Positions 28,212 through 39,001 of a stretch of DNA of 64,000 nucleotides are shown here, in pieces. The stretch comes from Streptomyces sp. NBC_00250. GTDB taxonomy: Bacteria > Actinomycetota > Actinomycetes > Streptomycetales > Streptomycetaceae. The translations under genes were made by a program, and so were the position numbers. Numbering within the stretch: position 1 is the first letter of the stretch; each line of letters begins with the position of its first letter. Where the stretch lies: contig NZ_CP108088.1 of assembly GCF_036192275.1 (NCBI RefSeq), positions 2,791,501 to 2,855,500 of the forward strand, given 5' to 3'. Under the pieces are notes generated by a model. That model did not search any database, was not told the DNA's origin, and saw nothing but the letters and a program-made list of their open reading frames with translations.

Positions 28212-29261
28212 CTAGTGACCCTGGCCCTGCTCGTACCGGCGGAGCTGCTCCAGGTCGATCATGCTCGTGTCGAAGAAGCTCGTCTCGTCGAGCGAGGCGC
28301 CCTGCTGCTGGTGGACCTGCTGCTGGACCGGCTGCTGGTACGCGTACGGGTCCTGCTGCTGGTAGCCGTAGGGGTCGGGGTGCTGCGGCTGCTGCTGGTA
28401 CGCGTACGGGTCGGGCTGCTGCTGGACCTGCTGGTAGCCGGCGTACGGGTCGGGCTGCTGCTGCACCTGCTGGTACGCCGCGTACGGGTCGGGCTGGGGC
28501 TGCTGCTGGGCCGGGATCTGCACCGGCTCGGGGTCGGAGAGCTCCGCGAGTCCGGCGAGGTAGTCCGAGTCGCTGGTGTGCACGGTGCCGCCGAGACCGT
28601 CCTGGGCGGCCATGTGCTCGCCCAGGGCGTCGGTGGCGATCCGGCCGTGCAGCTTCTGCCGGCCCCGCCCGACGGCCTCCAGGGTCTTGCTGAGCACTGC
28701 CTCGAAGGCACCGAGCTTGGCGTCGACGTACTCGTCGGCCCGGTGGATTAGGGTCTGCGGGTCGGCGCTGTACTCGGGGGCGTCCTCGTCCGCGTAGCCG
28801 TCCTGGTCGAGGCCGGGACCGCGGCCGAGGAGCTTCTCGCGGCCCCGGTCGACGGAGCCGATGGTCTTGTTGAGGACGACCTCGAAGTTGGCGAGCTTGG
28901 AGTCGACGTAGTCGTCGGCCTCCGCGCGTACTTCCTCGGCCTCGCGGCGGGCCTCGGAGAGGATCCGGTCGGCCTCCTCCTGCGACTGCCGGGCGACCTG
29001 GGTGTCGGAGACGATCGTGCCGCGCTCGGCGTGGGCGGCCTCGATGATCCGGTCGGCCTCCTGGCGGGCCTGCTCGACCATGTGCTCGCGGCCGCCGATC
29101 AGCTCCTGGGCCTGGGCGAGGGAGCCGGGCAGGGCCTCCCGTACCTCTTCGAGCAGGGCGAGCAGCTCGGCCCGGTTGACCACGCAGGATGCCGACATGG
29201 GCATGGAGCGGGCGCCCTGCACGGTCGCGACGATCTCGTCGAGCTTCTTCTGTACGTCCAC
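28212..29261 (-). CDS. DivIVA-domain cell-division protein (SepIVA-like) with Q/P/Y-rich tail
   Basis: A 349-residue protein of the DivIVA/coiled-coil class. The N-terminal part (MDVQKKLDEIVATVQGARS) and two coiled-coil blocks, each beginning DDYVDSKLANFEVVLNKTIG and DEYVDAKLGAFEAVLSKTLE, form an internal duplication of about 40 residues. Its position between coaD/rsmD and DUF177-rpmF-rnc resembles that of mycobacterial SepIVA (Rv2927c), a division and polar-growth factor. From about 250 on, five related units (PDPYAAYQQVQQQ, PDPYAGYQQVQQQ and shorter) make a low-complexity Gln/Pro/Tyr tail not found in the mycobacterial protein as I remember it. The C-terminal end SFFDTSMIDLEQLRRYEQ is again ordered and amphipathic. 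GTG start at 29261. Confidence 0.8.
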   Translation of the reverse strand: MDVQKKLDEIVATVQGARSMPMSASCVVNRAELLALLEEVREALPGSLAQAQELIGGREHMVEQARQEADRIIEAAHAERGTIVSDTQVARQSQEEADRILSEARREAEEVRAEADDYVDSKLANFEVVLNKTIGSVDRGREKLLGRGPGLDQDGYADEDAPEYSADPQTLIHRADEYVDAKLGAFEAVLSKTLEAVGRGRQKLHGRIATDALGEHMAAQDGLGGTVHTSDSDYLAGLAELSDPEPVQIPAQQQPQPDPYAAYQQVQQQPDPYAGYQQVQQQPDPYAYQQQPQHPDPYGYQQQDPYAYQQPVQQQVHQQQGASLDETSFFDTSMIDLEQLRRYEQGQGH

Positions 29262-29294
29262 CGGGTGCTCGCCACTCTCTCAGCTGGATGGAGA

Positions 29295-29332
29295 CGGACG
29301 GGACGACTGTAAGGGCAGTCGGCGCCCGTCCG
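29295..29332 (-). terminator. Hairpin terminator after coaD
   Basis: 8-bp stem CGGACGGG/CCCGTCCG (29295-29302 with 29325-29332) enclosing a smaller GACTG/CAGTC hairpin, 39 bases after the coaD stop on the minus strand. Confidence 0.6.
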
Positions 29333-29370
29333 ACACCAGATGACGGAGCGTCAGCGACGGTGGCCGCGCG

Positions 29371-29880
29371 TCACTTCTGCGCCAGGCGCTCGGTGAGCCG
29401 GGGAAGCACCGTCGGCGGGACCAGGTGGGAGACGTCGCCGCCCCAGGCCGCGACCTCCTTGACCAGTGAGGAGGAGAGGAAGCTGTAGGTCGGGTTGGTG
29501 GGGACGAAGAGGGTCTCCACACCCGTGAGGCCGTTGTTCATCTGGGCCATCTGCAGCTCGTAGTCGAAGTCGCTGACCGCGCGCAGTCCCTTGACGATGG
29601 CGGGGATGTCGCGCTGCTTGCAGAAGTCGACGAGCAGTCCGTGGAAGGACTCCACCTCGACGTTGCCGAAGTCGGCGGTCACCTCGCGGATCAGCTCGAT
29701 CCGCTCCTCGACCGTGAACAGGCCCTTCTTCGACTGGTTGATCATCACCGCGACATGTACGACGTCGTACAGCTTGGAGGCGCGGGCGATGATGTCGAGG
29801 TGTCCGTTGGTGATGGGGTCGAATGACCCCGGACAGACGGCGCGGCGCAACTTGGGTCCCTCGCTCTCCGGTCCGGTCAT
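29371..29880 (-). CDS. coaD: Phosphopantetheine adenylyltransferase CoaD
   Basis: Penultimate enzyme of coenzyme A synthesis: joins 4'-phosphopantetheine and ATP to give dephospho-CoA. It has 169 residues. The nucleotidyltransferase motifs are [14 protein letters not shown] (the T/H-x-G-H signature) and [14 protein letters not shown] near the C-terminus. The ATG at 29880 overlaps the rsmD stop by four bases (ATGA), implying coupled translation. The rsmD-coaD pair is one of the most conserved bacterial gene neighbourhoods. Confidence 0.97.
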   Translation of the reverse strand: MTGPESEGPKLRRAVCPGSFDPITNGHLDIIARASKLYDVVHVAVMINQSKKGLFTVEERIELIREVTADFGNVEVESFHGLLVDFCKQRDIPAIVKGLRAVSDFDYELQMAQMNNGLTGVETLFVPTNPTYSFLSSSLVKEVAAWGGDVSHLVPPTVLPRLTERLAQK

Positions 29881-30461
29881 CGTGCGTCTTCGCACGTAGA
29901 GGCGGCGCGACCGTACCAAAACGTTCCCTCGCCGTAACGACGGGCCCGCAGTGGTTCGAAACCGGCCGGCCAGCCGAATTCGCCGCCTCTGGTGCTGCGC
30001 TCCACGGTGACGAGGGCATCCTCGCTCAGCCAGCCCCCCGAGCGCAGTGTGAGGAGAATCTCGCGGAGTTCCTCGTCGGAGACGGCGTACGGCGGGTCGA
30101 GGAAGACCAGGTCGTACGGGTCGGAGGGCGCCGGTCCCGTCACGATCTGCTCCGCTTTGCCGGTGCGGAGTTCGGCGCCGGGCAGACCGAGCGAGGAGAT
30201 GTTCTCGCGGATGGTCTTCGCGGCGCGCGGTTCGGCCTCGACGAGGAGGGCGTGGGCGGCTCCCCGGGAGAGCGCTTCGAGGCCGACGGCGCCGGAGCCC
30301 GCGTACAGGTCGGCGACCCGTGCCCCGTCGAGGGTGCCGAGGAACGCTCCCCAGGTGGAGAAGAGGCCCTCGCGCGCCCGGTCGGAGGTGGGTCGGGTGC
30401 CGTTGCCGGGCGGCACTGCCAGGCGGCGCCCGCCGGCGGTGCCGGCGATCACGCGAGTCAT
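29877..30461 (-). CDS. rsmD: 16S rRNA (guanine-966-N2)-methyltransferase RsmD
   Basis: Ribosome-maturation methyltransferase that modifies G966 in the small subunit. It has 194 residues with the SAM-binding [18 protein letters not shown] and the catalytic N6/N2-methyltransferase motif LVFLDPPY. The start [17 protein letters not shown] is canonical. It overlaps coaD by four bases and lies 67 bases downstream of recG, so recG-rsmD-coaD probably form one transcription unit. Confidence 0.96.
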   Translation of the reverse strand: MTRVIAGTAGGRRLAVPPGNGTRPTSDRAREGLFSTWGAFLGTLDGARVADLYAGSGAVGLEALSRGAAHALLVEAEPRAAKTIRENISSLGLPGAELRTGKAEQIVTGPAPSDPYDLVFLDPPYAVSDEELREILLTLRSGGWLSEDALVTVERSTRGGEFGWPAGFEPLRARRYGEGTFWYGRAASTCEDAR

Positions 30462-30528
30462 CGGTGTCCTCGTCCTGCGTCGTCCAGTGCGTACGTCTCA
30501 GGATATGACCGCGGTCCACACCGTGCGG

Positions 30529-32724
30529 TCAGCCCTTCTCCAGGTACTCCTCCCGGTCCTTGTCGAGCAGGGCGTCGAGCGCGGTGCGCAGGCCGGGGTG
30601 GGCGGTGAGGTCGGGGTCGGCGAGGACGAGGGCGGTGGCCTCCTCGCGGGCGGCGGCGATGACCTCCTCGTCGTCGATGACGGTGAGGACCCGCAGGGAG
30701 GAGCGGACGCCGGACTGGGCCTGGCCGAGGACATCGCCCTCGCGTCGCTGTTCGAGGTCGATGCGGGAGAGCTCGAAGCCGTCGAGGGTGCCCGCGACGG
30801 CGGCGAGGCGCTGGCGGGCGGGGGTGGCCTCGGGCATCTCGCTGACGAGGAGGCAGAGGCCGGGGGCGGAGCCGCGGCCGACGCGGCCGCGGAGCTGGTG
30901 GAGCTGGGAGACGCCGAAGCGGTCGGCGTCCATGATCACCATGGCGGTGGCGTTGGGGACGTTCACGCCGACCTCGATGACGGTGGTGGCGACCAGGACG
31001 TCGAGCTCGCCCGCGGCGAAGCGGCGCATCACGTCGTCCTTGTCGTCCGGGTGCATCCTGCCGTGCAGGACGGCGATCCGGAGTCCGGTGAGGGGGCCGG
31101 TGCGGAGCTTCTCGGCGATGTCGAGGACGGCGAGCGGCGGGCGCTTCTCGGCCTCGTCCTCGGCGGACGCCTTGGCCTTCTTCTTCTGGTCCTCCTCGTC
31201 GCCGATGCGGGGGCAGACCACGTAGGCCTGGTGGCCCTTCTCGACCTCCTCGCGGACCCGCTCCCACGCGCGCGTGAGGAAGTGCGGTTTGTCGGCGGCG
31301 GGGACGACATGGCTGGCGATCGGGGAGCGTCCGGCGGGCAGCTGGTCGAGGACGGAGGTCTCCAGGTCGCCGAAGACGGTCATGGCGACCGTGCGCGGGA
31401 TGGGGGTGGCGGTCATCACCAGGAGGTGCGGGGGCTGCTTCCCCTTGCCCCGGAGGGCGTCGCGCTGCTCGACGCCGAAGCGGTGCTGCTCGTCGACGAC
31501 GACCAGGCCCAGGTCGTGGAACTGGACCTTGTCCTCGATCAGCGCGTGCGTGCCGATGACGAGGCCGGCCTCCCCCGTGACCAGGTCGAGCAGGGCCTGT
31601 CGGCGTGCGGGAACCCCCATGGATCCGGTGAGCAGGACGACCTTGGTGGCCCGCTCGGCGCCGCCGAGCATCCCGCCCTCGGCGAGCTCGCCCATCATCT
31701 CGGTGACCGAGCGGTGGTGCTGCTGGGCGAGGACCTCGGTGGGGGCGAGCATGGCGGCCTGTCCCCCGGAGTCGACGACGGCGAGCATGGCGCGCAGCGC
31801 CACCATCGTCTTTCCGGAGCCCACCTCGCCCTGGAGCAGGCGGTGCATGGGGTGTTCGGTGGCGAGGTCGTCGAAGATCTCCTTGGAGGCCTTCTGCTGG
31901 CCGTCGGTGAGGGTGAAGGGGAGCTTGGCGTCGAAGGCGTCGAGGATGCCGTCGGGGGCGGGTCGCCGGGCGACGGCGGGGAGTTGGGTGTCGGCGTGCC
32001 GACGGCGGGCGAGGGCGACCTGGAGGACGAAGGCCTCGTCCCACTTGAGGCGCTCGCGCGCGGTGGCGATGTCGGCCTTGGTGCGGGGCCGGTGGATGAG
32101 CCGGAGGGCGTCGGGCAGCTCGGCGAGGCCGCGGCCCTCGCGCAGGGCGTCGGGGAGCGGGTCGATTGCGTCGACGGCGCTGGGCAGGACGGCGTCGACG
32201 GCCTTGGCGATCTTCCAGGACTCCATCTTGGTGGTGGCCGGATAGATCGGGATGAGCGCGCCGGCCCAGACGTCGACGGCCTCCTCGCCGTCGCCGCGGA
32301 GGAGTTCGTACGACGGGTGGGCGAGCTGGAGGCGCCGGTTGAAGAGCGAGACCTTGCCGGCGAACATCGCGCGGGTGCCGGGCAGCAGGTCGTGGTGGGG
32401 CTTGTGGACGCCCTTGCCGAAGAAGACCAGCTGGAGGCGGCCGCTGCCGTCGGTGATGGTCACTTCGAGGCGCTGGCCGCGCCCCTTGGAGCCGTTGAAG
32501 GTGTGCACACGGGCGTCGGCGACCTGCGCGACCACCGTGACGTGCTCGTCGAGCGGCAGGTCGGAGAGGGCGGTCAGCTCCCCCCGCTCGGCGTACCGGC
32601 GGGGGTAGTGGTGGAGCAGGTCCCCGACCGTGTGCAGGTCGAGTGCCTCGGCCAGGACCTTCGCGGTGGCGGGGCCGAGGGACTTCTTGCTGAGTGGTTC
32701 GTCGAGCGCGGGCACGCCATCCAT
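30529..32724 (-). CDS. recG: ATP-dependent DNA helicase RecG
   Basis: Helicase that remodels stalled replication forks and branch-migrates Holliday junctions. The 731 residues include an N-terminal wedge OB domain (GRGQRLEVTITDGSGRLQLVFF), Walker A in LQGEVGSGKTMVALRAM, the family-specific VVDEQHRFGVEQR, TATPIPRTVAM (motif III) and a C-terminal helicase lobe with ATTVIEVGVNVPNA and LRGRVGRG. There is a small Lys/Glu-rich insertion (EEDQKKKAKASAEDEAEKRP) in the second lobe. The ATG at 32724 is the family start; the frame remains open upstream. No strong ribosome site precedes it. It follows the DAK2 gene by 59 bases, a common recG pairing. Confidence 0.96.
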   Translation of the reverse strand: MDGVPALDEPLSKKSLGPATAKVLAEALDLHTVGDLLHHYPRRYAERGELTALSDLPLDEHVTVVAQVADARVHTFNGSKGRGQRLEVTITDGSGRLQLVFFGKGVHKPHHDLLPGTRAMFAGKVSLFNRRLQLAHPSYELLRGDGEEAVDVWAGALIPIYPATTKMESWKIAKAVDAVLPSAVDAIDPLPDALREGRGLAELPDALRLIHRPRTKADIATARERLKWDEAFVLQVALARRRHADTQLPAVARRPAPDGILDAFDAKLPFTLTDGQQKASKEIFDDLATEHPMHRLLQGEVGSGKTMVALRAMLAVVDSGGQAAMLAPTEVLAQQHHRSVTEMMGELAEGGMLGGAERATKVVLLTGSMGVPARRQALLDLVTGEAGLVIGTHALIEDKVQFHDLGLVVVDEQHRFGVEQRDALRGKGKQPPHLLVMTATPIPRTVAMTVFGDLETSVLDQLPAGRSPIASHVVPAADKPHFLTRAWERVREEVEKGHQAYVVCPRIGDEEDQKKKAKASAEDEAEKRPPLAVLDIAEKLRTGPLTGLRIAVLHGRMHPDDKDDVMRRFAAGELDVLVATTVIEVGVNVPNATAMVIMDADRFGVSQLHQLRGRVGRGSAPGLCLLVSEMPEATPARQRLAAVAGTLDGFELSRIDLEQRREGDVLGQAQSGVRSSLRVLTVIDDEEVIAAAREEATALVLADPDLTAHPGLRTALDALLDKDREEYLEKG

Positions 32725-32783
32725 TGCACACCACGGGACTGACACGCGTGCGGAGGGTTGTGGACGACCTCCCGGAACGGCGC

Positions 32784-34400
32784 CTATTCCACCCCGATGA
32801 GCAGCGGCGGTGCGCCCGCGCCCGCGTGGTACGTGGTGGTGTCGACGGCGAGGTAGCCGCGCCGGACGTGGGCCTCCAGGTCGGGGGCGAGTCCGGGCGG
32901 GGTGTCGTCGGCGACGACGAGGGTGACGAGTTCGCCGCCCGCGGAGAGCATCCGGTCCAGGACCGTGCGGGCCGTGTCGGTGAGGTCCTTGCCGATGACG
33001 GCGACGTCGCCCTCGATGAGGCCGAGGATGTCGCCGGCCTGGCAGACGCCGGCCGAGGTGAAGGACTGGCGTTCGGCGACGGCGAGTTCGGCGTAGCGGG
33101 TGGCTCCGGCGGCGGCCGTCATGGCGACGACGTCCTCGTCGAAGCGCCGGTCGGGTTCGTGGACGGCGAGGGCCGCGATGCCCTGGACGGCGGCCCTGGT
33201 CGGGATGAGGGCGACGCGGATGCCCTCGGCCCTGGCGCGTTCCGCGGCCGCCGCGGCGGTCCGGCGCAGGTCGGTGTCGTTGGGCAGGAGGACGACCTCG
33301 CGCGCGTGGGCCCGTCGGATCGCGTCGAGGAGTTCGTCGCCGGCGGGCTGTTCGCCGGGCATGGTCCGCACGGTGGTCGCGCCCGCTTCGGCGCAGAGCC
33401 CGGCGAGGCCCTCGCCGGGGACGACGGCGACGACCGCGCGCTGGGCGCGTTCCCCGCGTCCCGCGGTGGCGGTCGCGTCGGCGGCGAAGTGGGTGATCCG
33501 GATGCGGTGCGGCCGGCCGGCCTCGACTCCCGCCTCGACGGCCGCGCCGGCGTCGTCGACGTGCACATGGACGTTCCACAGTCCGTCGCCGCCGACGACG
33601 ACGAGGGACTCCCCCAGGGCGTCGAGCCGGGACCGGAGCAGCTCCACGGCCGCGTCCTCGGCCTCCAGGAGGTAGATCACCTCGTAGGCGGGCCCGTCCT
33701 CGGCGGGGCATTCCTCGCGGGGCGCGGGCATGAGCGGGGTCGTGGCGGCGGGGGGCGGGGTCTGGCCGGTCACGGTTTCGAGGAGGGCGCCGAGGACCGT
33801 CACCAGGCCCCTGCCGCCCGCGTCGACGACTCCGGCGCGTTCGAGGACGTCGAGCTGCCCGGAGGTGGCCGCGAGGGCCGCCCTGGCCCCGTGGTGGGCG
33901 TTCCTGGCCACGTCGACGAGTCCGCCGCCGGCGGCGCAGGCCCCGGCGGCGGCGCTCGCGACGGTGAGGATGGTGCCTTCGACGGGGTGGGCGACGGCCT
34001 GCCGGGCCGCGCTCGCGGCCTCGGCGAGGGCGCGGGCCAGGTGATCACCGTCACAGCCCTCGGCGAGGACGCCCGCCATGCCGCGCAGGAGCTGGGAGAG
34101 GATCGTGCCGGAGTTGCCGCGGGCGCCGAGCAGGGCGCCGTGGGCCATGGCCCGTACGGTCTCGGCGGTGTCGGGTTCGGGTGCGGAGGCGGCGAAGACG
34201 GCCTCGACGGCCTGGTGGGCGGCTTCCGCCGTCAGGTACAGATTGGTGCCGGTGTCCCCGTCCGCCACGGGATAGACGTTGATCGCGTCGATCTCCTCGC
34301 GCTCCCGGCCGAGCGCGTCGAGCGCCCGCGCGCACCAGGACCTGACCGCCTCGGCGTCGAGCTCGACGAGCTCCTCGAAGGGCTGAAGGGCTCGCGACAA
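32784..34400 (-). CDS. DAK2-domain protein, FakA/YloV-like (fatty acid kinase type)
   Basis: A 538-residue protein with an N-terminal DAK2 (dihydroxyacetone kinase L-type) domain. INVYPVADGDTGTNLYLT contributes the acidic Mg-ATP ligands and GALLGARGNSGTILSQL follows. A middle DUF1949-like and a C-terminal DegV-like segment complete the FakA/YloV layout, whose Firmicute members phosphorylate fatty acids bound to FakB. The start is a TTG at 34400 placed six bases after a perfect AAGGAGGA; earlier in-frame codons lie in the divergent rpmB promoter region. It precedes recG by 59 bases, as YloV does in many Gram-positives. Substrate in Streptomyces is not established. Confidence 0.85.
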   Translation of the reverse strand: MSRALQPFEELVELDAEAVRSWCARALDALGREREEIDAINVYPVADGDTGTNLYLTAEAAHQAVEAVFAASAPEPDTAETVRAMAHGALLGARGNSGTILSQLLRGMAGVLAEGCDGDHLARALAEAASAARQAVAHPVEGTILTVASAAAGACAAGGGLVDVARNAHHGARAALAATSGQLDVLERAGVVDAGGRGLVTVLGALLETVTGQTPPPAATTPLMPAPREECPAEDGPAYEVIYLLEAEDAAVELLRSRLDALGESLVVVGGDGLWNVHVHVDDAGAAVEAGVEAGRPHRIRITHFAADATATAGRGERAQRAVVAVVPGEGLAGLCAEAGATTVRTMPGEQPAGDELLDAIRRAHAREVVLLPNDTDLRRTAAAAAERARAEGIRVALIPTRAAVQGIAALAVHEPDRRFDEDVVAMTAAAGATRYAELAVAERQSFTSAGVCQAGDILGLIEGDVAVIGKDLTDTARTVLDRMLSAGGELVTLVVADDTPPGLAPDLEAHVRRGYLAVDTTTYHAGAGAPPLLIGVE

Positions 34401-34508
34401 CGGGGGTCCTCCTTCGGCGGTGAGCTCACCGCAGGGTAGACCCGAGGTGTCCGGCTCGTGACCTGGGCCCGAGGCGAGGTCCGCCGAGTCCGTGGTAGTT
34501 TCGTTCCA

Positions 34509-34536
34509 CCGAAGCAGGCGTTGTATGCTGCTTCGG
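34509..34536. promoter_or_regulatory. Inverted repeat in the divergent rpmB / DAK2 promoter region
   Basis: CCGAAGCA (34509-34516) and TGCTTCGG (34529-34536) form a perfect 8-bp inverted repeat with a 12-base spacer that contains the -10-like TATGCT. It may be an operator overlapping the rpmB promoter, or an RNA hairpin in the rpmB leader. Confidence 0.4.
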
Positions 34537-34636
34537 TTGCCCGGTTCACACCGGGCCATCCCCCGGCAAGCCACTTCAGACTCCTGATTCCGGTGCGCCG
34601 GATTTCACTGTAATTCTGAAGTCTTTGGAGTGACCC

Positions 34637-34822
34637 GTGGCTGCCAACTGCGACGTCTGCGGCAAGGGGCCGGGCTTCGGCAACAACATTTCGCACTCGC
34701 ACCGCCGTACGCCCCGTCGCTGGAACCCGAACATCCAGCGTGTGCGTGCCGTGGTCGGTCGGACGCCGAAGCGGCTCAACGTCTGCACCTCGTGCATCAA
34801 GGCCGGCAAGGTCTCGCGCTAA
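34637..34822 (+). CDS. rpmB: 50S ribosomal protein L28
   Basis: Ribosomal protein of 61 residues, [20 protein letters not shown] at the start (GTG initiation) with a second cysteine pair in CTSC near the C-terminus, so it is the zinc-binding (C+) form, as is the L32 in this window. A GGAG lies nine bases ahead of the GTG. It is followed by a perfect terminator and is transcribed alone, opposite to the DAK2-recG operon. Confidence 0.97.
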   Translation: MAANCDVCGKGPGFGNNISHSHRRTPRRWNPNIQRVRAVVGRTPKRLNVCTSCIKAGKVSR

Positions 34823-34867
34823 TTGCGACGCGTGTTCTGTCGTAGCGCAGCCCCTGCGGTTGCCTTG

Positions 34868-34902
34868 AAAGGCCGGTTCACCTAGGTGAACCGGCCTTTT
34901 GC
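34868..34902. terminator. Bidirectional terminator between rpmB and thiD
   Basis: A perfect 32-base palindrome (34868-34899), AAAGGCCGG...CCGGCCTTT, with T-run on the plus side, between convergent genes. Confidence 0.95.
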
Positions 34903-34958
34903 CTTGCCCGGAAACGGTCGAGCGGCCGAAGGCCCCTGTCGGAGGCCTCCGGAAACCC

Positions 34959-35755
<797 letters not shown>

Positions 35756-35759
<4 letters not shown>

Positions 35760-36718
35760 TCGGTCTCCCCGAAGTGGTCCCAGCCGCCCACGCTGTGCCA
35801 GGGCGCGCCGTCCACGGTGACCTGCGGCAGCGCCGAGGGGTTGAGGACCTCGCCGATGACCTTCCAGCGGGCGGGCAGCTTCACGTCGGGCGGGAAGGTG
35901 GCCACGATGGCGTGGTCCTCTCCCCCGGTGAGCACCCACTGCATGGGGTCGACACCGACGGCCTGGCCGATGTCGTTCATCTGGGTGGGGATGTCGATGA
36001 GGCCGGAGCGCAGGTCGATGCGGACCTTGCTGGCCTCGGCGATGTGCCCGAGGTCGGCGATGAGGCCGTCGCTGACGTCGCACATGGCGGTGGCGCCGAG
36101 ACCGGCGGCGGCGGGACCCGCGTGGTACGGCGGTTCGGGCCTGCGGTGGGCCTCGACGAAGGCGCGCGGGGACCGGAAGCCCCGGGAGAGCACCGCGTAT
36201 CCGGCGGCGGACCAGCCGAGCCAGCCCGTGTAGGCGACGACGTCGCCGGGCTGGGCGCCGCCCCGGGTGACCGGGTCGTGGTTGCGGAGGTCGCCGAGGG
36301 CGGTGATGGAGACCATGATCGTGTCGCCCCGGACGACGTCGCCGCCGACCACCGCGGCGCCCGCGACCTGACATTCGTCGCGCAGGCCGTCCATGAGTTC
36401 GGTGGGCCAGGTGACGGGGAGTTCGGCGGGGACGACCAGGCCGAGGAGGAGCGCTGTGGGGACCGCGCCCATGGCCGCGATGTCGGCGAGGTTCTGTGCC
36501 GCTGCCTTGCGGCCGACGTCGTACGCCGTCGACCAGTCGCGGCGGAAGTGACGTCCTTCGAGGAGGATGTCCGTGCTGGCCACCACGCGCCGGTCGGGGG
36601 CGGAGACGACCGCGGCGTCGTCGCCGGGCCCGATCCGTACCGCCGGGGTGGAGGTGAGCCGGGACGTGAGCTCCCTGATGAGCCCGAACTCGCCCAGCTC
36701 TCCGACTGTGCCCTTCAC
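35756..36718 (-). CDS. thiL: Thiamine-monophosphate kinase ThiL
   Basis: Last thiamine-pathway enzyme, converts thiamine monophosphate to the active diphosphate. It is 320 residues of the PurM/ThiL fold, with [16 protein letters not shown] (metal/ATP loop), [34 protein letters not shown] and the C-terminal [17 protein letters not shown]. It is first in the thiL-thiD operon and diverges from the Lrp-type gene. Two TTGACGG repeats in its upstream region (36806-36827) may be part of its promoter. Confidence 0.95.
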
Positions 36719-36805
36719 CGCGCCTCACCTCGTGTCTTCGTGCCGGCCGGCGGGCGGGGGCGCGTCTGTTCGCGCCGCGGGTCGCGGGCCGTCACCGTGC
36801 TGGGT

Positions 36806-36827
36806 ACCGTCAAGTAGACCGTCAACT
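36806..36827 (-). promoter_or_regulatory. Repeated TTGACGG in the thiL promoter region
   Basis: On the minus strand AGTTGACGGT occurs at 36827-36818 and ACTTGACGGT at 36815-36806, twelve bases apart. Either could be a -35 hexamer for thiL, or the pair may be a direct-repeat binding site; -10 hexamers are weak. Confidence 0.3.
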
Positions 36828-36951
36828 TCTGTCCTGCGTACGCCACCCCGCGAGCGCCTCGGGACACGCAGGTCTCCCCGCAGCCCGCGGCGACGCGGTA
36901 CCGTGGCGTCCCTTTCTCCCACAAGATCCTCGTGGTCGCCCTGGAGGTTCC

Positions 36952-37185
36952 GTGGTTCAGGCGTACATCCTCATCCAGACCGAGGTGGGCAAGGCGTCGA
37001 CCGTCGCCGACACCATCTCCAAGATCCAGGGGGTCATCCAGGCCGAAGACGTGACCGGTCCGTACGACGTGATCGTGCGCGCGCAGGCGGACACCGTCGA
37101 CGAGCTGGGCCGCATGGTGGTCGCCAAGGTCCAGCAAGTGGACGGCATCACGCGCACCCTCACCTGCCCGGTCGTTCATCTGTAG
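36952..37185 (+). CDS. Stand-alone Lrp/AsnC ligand-binding (RAM) domain protein
   Basis: A 77-residue protein consisting only of the RAM effector domain of Lrp/AsnC regulators, MVQAYILIQTEVGKASTVAD to the C-terminal end, with GPYDVIVRAQAD in the middle. There is no helix-turn-helix, so it cannot bind DNA alone. Such proteins form dimeric or octameric ligand binders and can pair with full-length Lrp members. The GTG at 36952 follows GGAGG. It is 23 bases upstream of the DUF3515 lipoprotein and likely co-transcribed. Common in actinobacteria; role unknown. Confidence 0.9.
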   Translation: MVQAYILIQTEVGKASTVADTISKIQGVIQAEDVTGPYDVIVRAQADTVDELGRMVVAKVQQVDGITRTLTCPVVHL

Positions 37186-37208
37186 CCCCCGTCTACGCTT
37201 GGCCGGTG

Positions 37209-37688
37209 ATGTCTTCCCACCGGCCCTTCGGCCTGCCCGCCGCCGTCACGGCAGCCGTATCGCTGCTGGCCGTCGCCGGCTGCTCCTCGTCGGACGCCGC
37301 GGCGTCCGTCGAGGTTCCCAGCCCACCGGCGGCGGAGGCCGCCTTCTGCCAGGCCTTGGCGAAGGAGCTTCCCGACACCTTGGCGGGGCTGGAGCGGAGT
37401 GACCCGGAGCCCGGCTCCGAGCTGACCGCCGGCTGGGGTGACGGTGCGATCGTACTGCGCTGCGGGGTGCCCCGGCCCGAAAAGATGAGCGATCCCAAGG
37501 CGCAGGGCATCGAGGCGAACGGCGTGAACTGGATGCTGGAGCGCCCCGAGGGCGCCGGGCCCCGGTTCACCTCGACGTATCGGAAGACGTACATCGAGGT
37601 GCAGCTCGACAAGCGGTACGCGCACGACATCACGCCGCTCGCCGATCTCGCCGAGCCCGTACGGAAGACCGTGCCGCCCAGCCTCTGA
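37209..37688 (+). CDS. DUF3515-family lipoprotein
   Basis: A 159-residue exported protein with a signal peptide ending in the lipobox VAGC (LLAVAGCSS), so it should be anchored to the outer face of the membrane by a diacylglyceryl cysteine. The mature part begins with a Ser/Ala/Pro linker and contains FCQALAKELPDTLAGL and IVLRCGVPRPEKM with two further cysteines, which fits DUF3515. Function unknown. The start is ATG 37209 or the GTG immediately before it at 37206. The terminator overlaps its last codons, and the gene converges on ddl. Confidence 0.8.
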   Translation: MSSHRPFGLPAAVTAAVSLLAVAGCSSSDAAASVEVPSPPAAEAAFCQALAKELPDTLAGLERSDPEPGSELTAGWGDGAIVLRCGVPRPEKMSDPKAQGIEANGVNWMLERPEGAGPRFTSTYRKTYIEVQLDKRYAHDITPLADLAEPVRKTVPPSL

Positions 37689-37707
37689 GAGGCGGGGGCA
37701 CGGTCTT
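37665..37707. terminator. Terminator overlapping the DUF3515 gene end
   Basis: An 11-bp stem AAGACCGTGCC/GGCACGGTCTT (37665-37675 with 37697-37707), enclosing a second GCCTC/GAGGC hairpin and followed by TTTT. Its left arm is inside the coding sequence; it lies between convergent genes. Confidence 0.85.
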
Positions 37708-37723
37708 TTCGTGGTGCTACGGA

Positions 37724-38863
<1,140 letters not shown>

Positions 38864-39001
38864 ATCGCGATGAGCGTACCTTGCGAGTCCCGAACGACCT
38901 TGCGGCCCCGGTCCCCTCGCGCGCGTCCGGCTCAGCGGCGCGCAGGGGGCACGGGGCGGCTACCGGGCGAGGGCCGAGGGCTCGGCGGCGCCCGGTGGCG
39001 C

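Noticed and set aside
30529..33711. Apparent recG extended by about 330 residues upstream
   Set aside because: The extension overlaps the DAK2 gene in another frame and is of low-complexity Arg-rich composition; RecG starts at 32724.
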